A stretch of DNA of 21,592 nucleotides, taken from the NCBI GenBank assembly GCA_043820985.1, contig JBDRDH010000031.1, forward strand, positions 1-21,592. Reading direction: 5' to 3'. Below, piece by piece: positions 15,408 through 21,592 of this stretch. Every line of letters begins with the position of its first letter. Positions within the stretch are counted from its first letter, which is position 1. The notes below the pieces were generated by a model. It was not told the origin of the DNA. It made no database searches and worked only from the letters and a program-made list of their open reading frames with translations. The translations under genes were made by a program, and so were the position numbers. Source of the DNA: JAAYXS01 sp043820985 (lineage in GTDB: Bacteria > Planctomycetota > Phycisphaerae > UBA1845 > Fen-1342).

Positions 15408-15459
15408 GCACACGCTGTCAGTTTATTACATACAAATCCTGATTATTGTTTTCTTCGTG

Positions 15460-15477
15460 ACTTCGTGCCTTCGTGGT
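15460..15477 (-). repeat. Right arm of the 18-base inverted pair
   Basis: On the minus strand this reads ACCACGAAGGCACGAAGT, matching 15176-15193 with one difference. It ends 16 bases before the eno stop codon. Confidence 0.65.
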
Positions 15478-15493
15478 TAACAAGCCCTTCTAA

Positions 15494-16792
15494 CTAGCCG
15501 CGACGCCACAAGCCGGCGCCGTAGATCGCCGCGTCATCCAGCTCTTCCTCGATCCGTAGCAGACGGTTGTACTTGGCCACGCGGTCGCTGCGCGAGGTGC
15601 TGCCGGTCTTGATCTGGCCGGCATTGGTCGCCACGGCGAAGTCGGCAATCGTCGTATCTTCCGTTTCGCCACTGCGGTGGCTGATCACCGCCGCCAGGCC
15701 ATTGCGCATGGCCAGGTCCACGGCGGCGAAGGTTTCGGTCAGCGAGCCGATCTGGTTGATCTTGATTAGGATCGCGTTGGCACTCTTTTCCCGGATACCA
15801 CGGTCGAGGTACTGCGTGTTGGTGACGAACAGGTCGTCGCCGACGATTTGAATCTTGTCGCCCAGCTTAGCGGTCAGCTTGGCCCAGCCATCCCAGTCGT
15901 TTTCGGCCAGCCCGTCTTCCAGGCTGCGGATGGGGTATTTGTCACACCAGCCGGCCCAGATGTCGATCATCTCGTCGCTGGTGGCCAGCCGGTCGGGGTC
16001 GGACTTGAAGAAGCGATATTTGCCGGTCTTGGCGTCCCACATCTCGCTGGTGGCCGGATCGAGCGCGATGAACACATCCGTGCCGAGCTTATAACCGGCC
16101 TGCTTGATTGCGATGGCGATGACTTCCAGGGCTTCGTCATTGCTCTTGAGGCTCGGGGCGAAACCACCCTCGTCACCAACGGAGGTGTTGTAACCCTTGT
16201 CCTTGAGCACGGCTTTGAGGTTGTGGAAGATCTCGGCGCCCATGCGCAGTGCTTCGCGGAAATTCGGCGCGCCCCAGGGTTGAATCATGAACTCCTGGAA
16301 GTCGACGTTGTTATCCGCGTGCTTGCCGCCGTTGAGGATGTTCATCATCGGCACCGGCAGTGTGCGTGCGGACGCGCCGCCCAGGTAGCGGTAGAGCGGC
16401 AGACCGGTAGCCTCGGCGGCGGCCTTGGCGACGGCCACCGAGACCGCCAGGATGGCATTGGCGCCCAACTTGGCCTTGTTGGGCGTGCCATCGAGTTCGA
16501 GCATGCGTTGATCGATGTGCTCCTGCATGGCCGGATCGAGATCCACCAGCGCCGGGGCTATGACGTCGTTGATGTTCTGTACCGCCTTGATTACTCCTTT
16601 TCCCAGGTAGCGGTTTTTATCACCGTCACGCAACTCGATGGCTTCGTTCTCGCCGGTGGAGGCGCCACTCGGGACCGCGGCAGTCGCCAGCGTGCCATCC
16701 GAGAGCACTACATCGGCTTCGACCGTGGGATTACCGCGGGAATCGAGTATCTCGCGGGCAAAGATTTCCTCAATAGTCAGATTGCTGCACAT
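15494..16792 (-). CDS. eno: Enolase (phosphopyruvate hydratase)
   Basis: Enolase converts 2-phosphoglycerate to phosphoenolpyruvate in glycolysis, in the cytoplasm, with Mg2+. The 432-residue length is standard. Landmarks: REILDSRGNPTVE (13-25), the mobile loop SGAST (42-46), H158 in NGGKHADNN, E167 in DFQEFMI, catalytic acid/base E208 in GDEGGF, Mg ligands D245, E292 and D319, catalytic K344 within the signature ILIKINQIGSLTET (341-354), SHRSGETEDT (371-380) and K395 near TGSTSRSDRVAKYN. GGAG lies 8 bases before the ATG. The stop of the upstream lipoprotein gene is only 2 bases before this start, so the pair is co-transcribed. Downstream on the same strand is the FtsB-like gene, separated by the repeat block. 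Confidence 0.98.
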   Translation of the reverse strand: MCSNLTIEEIFAREILDSRGNPTVEADVVLSDGTLATAAVPSGASTGENEAIELRDGDKNRYLGKGVIKAVQNINDVIAPALVDLDPAMQEHIDQRMLELDGTPNKAKLGANAILAVSVAVAKAAAEATGLPLYRYLGGASARTLPVPMMNILNGGKHADNNVDFQEFMIQPWGAPNFREALRMGAEIFHNLKAVLKDKGYNTSVGDEGGFAPSLKSNDEALEVIAIAIKQAGYKLGTDVFIALDPATSEMWDAKTGKYRFFKSDPDRLATSDEMIDIWAGWCDKYPIRSLEDGLAENDWDGWAKLTAKLGDKIQIVGDDLFVTNTQYLDRGIREKSANAILIKINQIGSLTETFAAVDLAMRNGLAAVISHRSGETEDTTIADFAVATNAGQIKTGSTSRSDRVAKYNRLLRIEEELDDAAIYGAGLWRRG

Positions 16793-16794
16793 GA

Positions 16795-17220
16795 TCAGTT
16801 CTCCGGATTGTCGTTGGTCGGTTCGGATGGCGGTGGAGAGAGGGCCGGTAAAGGGGCCTCGGGCTGGCCGCGGGTCACATTCGCAAAGCTCACCACGAAA
16901 CGCCCGGCGTCCCTGACGCCCACCAGTTCCACCGAGTCTCCTACCATGATCTTGTCGATTTCACAGAAGCGATCGTTGATGTAAAGCTCCGAATCCTTCG
17001 TCGCCACGCAAGGTATGTCGCGATCCACGTGCCAATGCAGGGGGGCGCGCACGGCACGCACGAACAACTCGCCAGTCTCAATGTCAAGGGCCTTGACCGT
17101 GCCGATGAAGACCTCGTATTGCTGGTATTGGCCTTGTCGCGAACAACCCGCCAATCCCAGCAGCACTATCGCCGCCGCGATGATCCGCCAGCCAGCATGT
17201 TCTACCGGGTGTTTACGCAT
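16795..17220 (-). CDS. Small lipoprotein with a beta-rich, OB-like domain
   Basis: From the ATG at 17220 this is a 141-residue protein with a lipoprotein signal: basic head, hydrophobic IIAAAIVLLG and lipobox LAGC ending at C26. The mature part (about 36-120) has alternating short strands: VFIGTVKALDIETGELFVRAV, then CVATKDSELYINDRF, then IMVGDSVELVGVRD and FVVSFANV. The order G-T-V-x-x-x-D-x-x-x-G and later G-D-x-V-x-L resembles OB-fold lipoproteins such as CusF-like proteins, but no metal-binding Met/His cluster is evident. A Pro-rich tail follows. An in-frame start at 17307 is possible, but the signal peptide sits correctly only from 17220. The function is unknown. It lies 2 bases upstream of eno, so the two share a transcript. 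Confidence 0.65.
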   Translation of the reverse strand: MRKHPVEHAGWRIIAAAIVLLGLAGCSRQGQYQQYEVFIGTVKALDIETGELFVRAVRAPLHWHVDRDIPCVATKDSELYINDRFCEIDKIMVGDSVELVGVRDAGRFVVSFANVTRGQPEAPLPALSPPPSEPTNDNPEN

Positions 17221-17307
17221 TAGTTTCTGGCTCTCTACATCCCGCGCTACAAACCACACCCCAACGGCCAGCATTGTAACGCCCCTATCAGGAGTGCGAA
17301 GTACCAC

Positions 17308-17335
17308 ACTGTAAAAAGCCCCAATCCCATGACAA
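17308..17335 (-). promoter_or_regulatory. Possible promoter for the lipoprotein-eno operon
   Basis: On the minus strand TTGTCA (17330-17335) and TACAGT (17308-17313) are spaced by 16 bases, matching 5 of 6 and 4 of 6 consensus positions. It lies about 90 bases before the ATG at 17220. Confidence 0.3.
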
Positions 17336-17440
17336 TGACTTCCGGCAGGGGCATATTCTGCTTGGGTACCGTCTCAAACCGAAAATTCCAGGCATCTCTC
17401 GGTCAGTCATTATGGCAGTCAGGTGTCCCGCATGCCCGCA

Positions 17441-17470
17441 TTGTCAGTTAATCTGTCCAGTGACGATAAT
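17441..17470 (+). promoter_or_regulatory. Possible sigma70-type promoter for htpX
   Basis: TTGTCA (17441-17446) and GATAAT (17465-17470), each matching 5 of 6 consensus positions, are 18 bases apart. The transcript would have a leader of roughly 130 bases. Confidence 0.42.
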
Positions 17471-17592
17471 GTTCCGCAAAGATAGAATTCAATTGAAGTT
17501 ACGCGGTTCGATGGCCGGCTGGCTGCTTGCATGGCAGGTGCGGCATGCGGATTGCACGTTCAGCCCCGCGACGATAACCGGACAGTCGTTCC

Positions 17593-17597
17593 GGAGG
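17593..17597 (+). promoter_or_regulatory. Ribosome binding site deciding the htpX start
   Basis: GGAGG is 8 bases before the ATG at 17606 and only 2 bases before the ATG at 17600. The spacing favours 17606. Confidence 0.7.
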
Positions 17598-17605
17598 ATA
17601 TGGAC

Positions 17606-18448
17606 ATGAGATTTATGAACGCTTTCAAAACCGCCACTTTACTCAGCCTGATGATGGCCCTCTTCATGGCCGTCGGGTATTTCATTCTTGGACCGCGTGG
17701 CGTGATGTTCGGCTTTATCTTTGGCGGCCTGGGTAACCTCATCGCCTACTTCTATTCGGACAAGATCGCCCTGACGGCCATGCGGGCCCAGGAAGTGCAA
17801 CGGGGTGACATTCCCTGGCTGGTGGATATGGTTGAGCGTCTGGCCCAGCGGGCCGGTCTGCCTATGCCGCGCGTCTACATCTGCCCGCAGCCGGCGCCCA
17901 ACGCCTTCGCCACTGGACGCAATCCGAAAAACTCCGCAGTGGCAGTTACCCAGGGCATGCTGCAACATTTTCCGCCAGAAGAAATCGAGGGCGTGCTCGC
18001 GCATGAACTGGGGCACGTCAAGCATCGCGATGTGCTGATCAGCACCATCGCCGCCACGCTGGCGGGCATCATCAGCTATGCTGGCTGGATGTTGATGTTC
18101 ATGGGTGGGCGTGGTCGTGATAATCCGCTGGGTGTCATCGGAGCCCTGGCCATGATTATTCTGGCGCCGCTGGCCGCCGCTCTGATCAAGGCCGCCATCT
18201 CGCGCCAGCGCGAATTTGCCGCCGATTCATTTGGTGGTGAACTCTGTGGCGATCCCAACAAGCTCGCCGCGGCGTTGGCGCGTTTGCAGCGCGGTAACGA
18301 ACGCATTCCGACCGATACCAACCCGGCGTTCCACAACATGTACATCATGCAGCCGCTCAGCGGCGGTGGCCTGACCCGGCTTTTCAGCACGCATCCGCCG
18401 ACGGAGCAGCGTATCGCCGCCCTGCGGCAACAGGCCCTGGGCGGCTAA
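17606..18448 (+). CDS. htpX: HtpX-family membrane zinc metalloprotease
   Basis: HtpX is an M48-family zinc endopeptidase of the inner membrane that degrades damaged membrane proteins. From the ATG at 17606 it has 280 residues. Two N-terminal helices (about 7-28 and 33-50) are followed by the catalytic domain: VTQGML (114-119), the zinc motif HELGH (H133, E134, H137), two more hydrophobic segments (143-167 and 177-197) and the third ligand E203 in SRQREFAAD. The end has LFSTHPPTEQRI (259-270), diagnostic of the family. Length and helix order are typical. It is transcribed alone. Stress regulation is common in the family, but I see no heat-shock operator here. Confidence 0.96.
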   Translation: MRFMNAFKTATLLSLMMALFMAVGYFILGPRGVMFGFIFGGLGNLIAYFYSDKIALTAMRAQEVQRGDIPWLVDMVERLAQRAGLPMPRVYICPQPAPNAFATGRNPKNSAVAVTQGMLQHFPPEEIEGVLAHELGHVKHRDVLISTIAATLAGIISYAGWMLMFMGGRGRDNPLGVIGALAMIILAPLAAALIKAAISRQREFAADSFGGELCGDPNKLAAALARLQRGNERIPTDTNPAFHNMYIMQPLSGGGLTRLFSTHPPTEQRIAALRQQALGG

Positions 18449-18490
18449 CGGATTTGCGGAGTGAAAAACACTCTGAATCTAGCCTGTCTA

Positions 18491-18499
18491 TGGTAGAAT
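18491..18499 (+). promoter_or_regulatory. Possible extended -10 promoter element upstream of the GH15 gene
   Basis: TGGTAGAAT contains TG, one base, then TAGAAT (5 of 6 matches to TATAAT), an extended -10 arrangement. No good -35 is present. The leader to the ATG at 18600 would be about 94 bases. Confidence 0.33.
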
Positions 18500-18599
18500 G
18501 AGCACGGAGTGATGGGGAGCAGTATACTCTAACCCGCAAGCCCCTGATCACCTTGGGATTGAAGCGTTCAAGCTCACATTACTTAGACAGGATAGCAGT

Positions 18600-21592
18600 A
18601 TGCTCACTAATCAATGCATTCATCGGGCTCTGGCCCTCACGTTTGTATGTCTAATGATCGCTGGTACAGCCTGGGCCACGGTCGACTTCATCGAGCACCA
18701 TCCGGATAACCAGGTCTATGGTGAACCGGCCGGCATGACGATGCGCACGCCGCCGGTGCCACGCCAGGATGAGCCGGTCGATATCTGGATCCGCATCGGC
18801 TATTCGTTCTACTACGACAACGTCGCCATCTACTACACCACCGACGGCTCCGAACCGCAAGGGGCGTTCGGCGTGCCCAGCGGGACAACCGCCGTGCTGA
18901 CGCACACCGGCGGCGGGATCACGTTCATCCGCAACGAGCCGCTTACGCCCAATAACATCGACTGGTGGCAGGCCACGTTGCCGCCGGAGACGCGCGCCTT
19001 CGGCGACACGATCAGGTACAAGATCAGTGCCTGGCACAGCGGCGGGGGGGCCGAGGTTTTCGCCAACAATTATGGCTGTTCGGATGGGGAATGCGACGAT
19101 CCGGCGGCGCCGGCGACGGAGTTCGAGTACACCGTCAAGCTGGCCTGGCCCGGCAAGGGTAATCCTTACCCGGATCATGACGTCGGTTATCCGCCGGTGT
19201 CGTTCTGGAAAGAGGAAGCCGTCGTCGGTAACAACTACGTCAACGTCATGCTCGACCAGAACGGGACGGTCTATGATGTGTATTACCCGTCCGCCGGCTG
19301 CGTGCAGGGGCTGGGAACGAAGAACGAGGGGTACTCCGACGGGCTGGATACTTTCCCGCCGGGATTGCCGGTCGATCACCGCGGCCAGATGAATATTAAC
19401 CAGGCGATGGGTGGCATCCGCGTGGGTGGGCGCACCTACTGGCTCAGCAACGAAGACGCCAACGGTTACAGCGCCGTATCGCAGGAGTACATCGCCGACA
19501 CGAACGTCGTGCATTCCACCGCCACGCTGACCGCCGACGGTCGGAACATCCTCATACAGCAATACGACTTCGCGCCCCTGGGTATCACGTTCCCGACCGA
19601 CCAGGGTGGCCAGCCCAACCGCGGGATCTACATCAAGCGCTATATCCTGACCAACAATGGCCCAACCACCGAGACGGTCGATTTCTACTTCTACTGCGAG
19701 CACGCCCTAAACGGCGGCGACTCGTACGACGGCACGTTTACCGACGCCGCGCGCGGGGCCGTGGTGGCTTACGACAACACGTACCGACTGACTTCCAGTA
19801 GCGGCGAATACAACCCGACCAGCTTCGGTGACTATGAGAAAGACGTATCGGTTTACCTGGCGGTGGGGATGAAACAGCTTGCGGCGGTCGGCGGGGCCGG
19901 CGGGCAGGTCGCCACCGACTTCTGGAACGACACCAGCAGCGATCAGGGCCTTGGCTGGAGCGGGCTGCAACTCACGCTCGCCCCGGGCGCCTCACGCGAG
20001 ATCGACGTGGCCTTCGTGGGCGGCTTCGACGACTCCGCCGGTGCCGCGGACACCTACGTCTATCAGATCGCCGGCGTGCTGGACTGGTTCATCGCCGGCA
20101 ACATGAGCAACGTGCAGGCCGCGACCGAGGCGTACTGGACGGACTGGCTCAACGCCGGCGTGACCATAGACTGCCCCGATGACCGTTACGACCAGACCTT
20201 CAAGCGCAGCCTGCTGGCGACCGCGTTGCACCTGGACGGTGAGGGTGGCGGGATCATCGCCGGCATGCACAACGGGGCCTACCCCTTCGTCTGGCCGCGT
20301 GACGCCGCTTGGGCCGCGATCACGCTGGCCCGCGCCGGACATGTAGTGGAGGCTGAGCATATCTTTGAGTTCTTGCGCGACGTGGCCTATCGCGATATGG
20401 AGGGCTGGGGCCGGCCGGGCTTCTGGAAACAGAAATATACGACTGACGGATACACGGTCTGGTCCGCCCCGCAGGTTGACGAGACCTCCTGCTATCCCTG
20501 GGGCGTCAGGTACATCTATGACGTGACCGGCGAACTCCAGTTCCTCGCCGACCACTATGACGAGGTCTACGAGGCCGCCATCGCGTCGAGCCAGGACAGC
20601 ACTTTCGACACGCGTATGTACTACGACGAGGCCTATGACCTGATGTACTCGAACAACCTCTGGGAAGATTCCTGGGATCTGTTCGTCTACTCCAACGCCT
20701 CGGTGATTCGTGGCCTGGAGGACGCCGCCGCCATCGCGACCGTACTGGATGAGCAGTGGTGTCCGGGCGGGCCGGGCAACTGCAACTATCACAACGACGC
20801 GGCGTTGTTCACGCAGCGGGCCAACGACATTCGCGGCGGCCTCGATGCCCGGCTGGCGTGGGATGGCGAGAATTGTGACATTTCGCAGGTCGGCATCGCC
20901 TACCCGTTCGCGATCTACCCCGCCGGCCATGGCCGCGTCGAGCATATTCTCGATCGGATCAATGGCGTGGCAACCGACACATTTGGCAACAATCACCCGC
21001 TGGTGAACTTTGGCGGCGAGTGGGACGGTCTGGTTAACCGCTACTGGGGCGATACCTACTGGAACAATCCCGCCGCCCCGAACCCTAACGGCAGCCCGTG
21101 GTTTCTCACGACACTGTGGTACGGTTGTTACTACGCTGAGCGGCAGGATCTCTCCGCCGGCACGGGTGATATCGACAATCATAAGTACCGCCTCGACCTG
21201 CTGCTCGACCGGCTCGGGCCGATTGGATTGGGGGCCGAGCAGATCGCGCCGGAGAACAGCCTGTCCTATCCTGGCCAGACCGATTTCCTGCTGCAAGCCG
21301 CGTGGCCCAATGCCTGGGAGTCGATGTCGTTCCTGGCCGACGCCATGCTGCTCATGCTGGATTACACGCCGGACGCGCCGGGTAACACGCTACGCATCGC
21401 GCCCAAGCTGCCGTCGGCGTGGGAGAGCATGACGTTCAACAACGTGCCGGTCGCCGATAAACGCTTGGATATCACTTGCGAGCTAGGCACCGTCGCCGCC
21501 ACGCATACGTTTGTGAATGTCACCGGCACCGCGCTGGCGTACGAGACTTACATTCGCATCCCCGCCGACAAGGAGCCCGCCGCAGTGACGCA
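18600..21592 (+). CDS. Secreted GH15 glucoamylase/glucodextranase-like protein (3' end outside window)
   Basis: An uninterrupted frame of 997 codons runs from the ATG at 18600 off the right edge. Residues 1-26 are a signal peptide (cleavage after AWA). Residues about 30-185 form a beta-rich domain with YYTTDGSEP, as in starch-active or binding modules. About 200-515 (FWKEEAVVGNNYVNVMLDQNG, then VYDVYYPSAG) resembles the N-terminal beta domain of bacterial glucoamylases and glucodextranases. The (alpha/alpha)6 GH15 domain follows: WPRD (565-568), QVDE (625-628), NLWED with the likely catalytic acid E689, and LGAEQIAPEN with the likely base E880. Such enzymes release glucose from the non-reducing ends of alpha-glucans. 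A further beta domain seems to start near 975. GGAT is 8 bases before the ATG. The precise substrate and the domains past the edge are unknown. Confidence 0.88.
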   Translation, partial: MLTNQCIHRALALTFVCLMIAGTAWATVDFIEHHPDNQVYGEPAGMTMRTPPVPRQDEPVDIWIRIGYSFYYDNVAIYYTTDGSEPQGAFGVPSGTTAVLTHTGGGITFIRNEPLTPNNIDWWQATLPPETRAFGDTIRYKISAWHSGGGAEVFANNYGCSDGECDDPAAPATEFEYTVKLAWPGKGNPYPDHDVGYPPVSFWKEEAVVGNNYVNVMLDQNGTVYDVYYPSAGCVQGLGTKNEGYSDGLDTFPPGLPVDHRGQMNINQAMGGIRVGGRTYWLSNEDANGYSAVSQEYIADTNVVHSTATLTADGRNILIQQYDFAPLGITFPTDQGGQPNRGIYIKRYILTNNGPTTETVDFYFYCEHALNGGDSYDGTFTDAARGAVVAYDNTYRLTSSSGEYNPTSFGDYEKDVSVYLAVGMKQLAAVGGAGGQVATDFWNDTSSDQGLGWSGLQLTLAPGASREIDVAFVGGFDDSAGAADTYVYQIAGVLDWFIAGNMSNVQAATEAYWTDWLNAGVTIDCPDDRYDQTFKRSLLATALHLDGEGGGIIAGMHNGAYPFVWPRDAAWAAITLARAGHVVEAEHIFEFLRDVAYRDMEGWGRPGFWKQKYTTDGYTVWSAPQVDETSCYPWGVRYIYDVTGELQFLADHYDEVYEAAIASSQDSTFDTRMYYDEAYDLMYSNNLWEDSWDLFVYSNASVIRGLEDAAAIATVLDEQWCPGGPGNCNYHNDAALFTQRANDIRGGLDARLAWDGENCDISQVGIAYPFAIYPAGHGRVEHILDRINGVATDTFGNNHPLVNFGGEWDGLVNRYWGDTYWNNPAAPNPNGSPWFLTTLWYGCYYAERQDLSAGTGDIDNHKYRLDLLLDRLGPIGLGAEQIAPENSLSYPGQTDFLLQAAWPNAWESMSFLADAMLLMLDYTPDAPGNTLRIAPKLPSAWESMTFNNVPVADKRLDITCELGTVAATHTFVNVTGTALAYETYIRIPADKEPAAVT

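Larger units (their letters stand above)
15236..15415 (+). repeat. 90-base tandem duplication (two units)
   Basis: Unit 1 is 15236-15325 and unit 2 is 15326-15415, with about four single-base differences (for example c/t at 15256/15346, a/t at 15272/15362 and c/t at 15298/15388). Each unit holds the right part of the palindromic element followed by a perfect hairpin CACTGCTC-AA-GAGCAGTG. Confidence 0.9.
15132..15493. other. Intergenic block of repeats between eno and the FtsB-like gene
   Basis: These 362 bases contain no credible gene. They hold two TTCACCAC-type units at 15155-15192, palindromic copy B, a 90-base tandem duplication and a further TTCACCAC-type unit in inverted orientation near 15460-15477. 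An open frame at 15208-15480 on the plus strand consists of translated repeats only. Confidence 0.8.
17221..17605. other. Divergent intergenic region between the OB-like lipoprotein and htpX
   Basis: The region is 385 bases. It holds a possible promoter on each strand (17308-17335 minus, 17441-17470 plus) and the htpX ribosome site. I see no convincing gene or RNA. A short open frame at 17412-17609 has several cysteines but lacks a ribosome site and runs into htpX. Confidence 0.6.

Noticed and set aside
15236..15415. Possible CRISPR array
   Set aside because: There are only two units, directly adjacent with no unique spacers, 90 bases long, and no cas genes are present.
15208..15480. Plus-strand open frame with repeated residues such as RRATHTSF and AQEQWHT
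   Set aside because: It is the translation of the palindromic and tandem repeats, with no ribosome site or independent coding signal.
15848..16984. 378-codon open frame on the plus strand
   Set aside because: It lies opposite the enolase gene, which matches its family from end to end.
17412..17609. Small cysteine-containing frame upstream of htpX
   Set aside because: It has no ribosome site, overlaps the htpX start and the candidate promoter, and the C-P-x-C pattern alone is weak evidence.
18459..18473. Hairpin GAGTG-AAAAA-CACTC just after htpX as a terminator
   Set aside because: The stem is only five base pairs and no T-run follows on the plus strand.
18651..21296. Two long open frames on the minus strand (18651-19703 and 19992-21296)
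   Set aside because: They are antisense to the GH15 frame, which has a signal peptide, family motifs and no stop over 997 codons. The minus-strand translations show no recognisable domain and are side effects of high GC content.

Overview
The window is GC-rich bacterial DNA carrying 16 protein genes, packed on both strands in short operons. I see no rRNA, tRNA, phage, transposase or CRISPR array. Lipoprotein signals and secreted proteins point to a diderm cell. The mix of a DUF4190-type membrane protein, a lipoprotein of the DUF4091/GH123-like class, a Gfo/Idh/MocA protein and many palindromic intergenic repeats suggests Planctomycetota or a nearby PVC lineage. That is inference from gene style; no marker gene settles it.

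Layout, left to right. (1) Positions 1-2713 (+): the end of a polytopic membrane protein, then a 673-residue radical SAM enzyme fused to a class I methyltransferase. (2) 2721-7122 (-): a small DUF4190-type membrane protein, then an operon of a Gfo/Idh/MocA-like protein whose stop overlaps the start of a 955-residue lipoprotein with a DUF4091-like core and a CBM9-like end. (3) 7173-9075 (+): an exported protein of unknown function and purC. (4) 9094-9747 (-): a HAD phosphatase of the beta-phosphoglucomutase type. (5) 9896-14491 (+): an operon of an ABC ATPase, a duplicated FtsX-type permease and a membrane-anchored TPR protein, preceded by a very strong 29-base inverted repeat. (6) 14586-17220 (-): an OB-like lipoprotein, enolase and an FtsB/DivIC-like protein. 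The eno-ftsB order is seen in many bacteria, but here 362 bases of repeats separate the two. (7) 17606-18448 (+): HtpX protease. (8) 18600 to the window end (+): a secreted GH15 glucoamylase-like protein that runs off the edge.

Most genes are core metabolism (purC, eno), envelope maintenance (htpX, the ABC/FtsX/TPR operon, the FtsB-like protein) or carbohydrate handling (GH15, DUF4091/CBM9, Gfo/Idh, HAD). The most unusual material is a family of 81-base palindromic elements at 14524-14604 and 15206-15286, with a partial third copy at 15326-15376. One copy supplies the stop codon and last residues of the FtsB-like gene and lies between 11-base direct repeats that look like an insertion scar. 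Other points of interest are the radical SAM-methyltransferase fusion and a Gfo/Idh/MocA protein that has lost its usual active-site motifs. I did not find a convincing new multi-gene system such as a defence island or a biosynthetic cluster.
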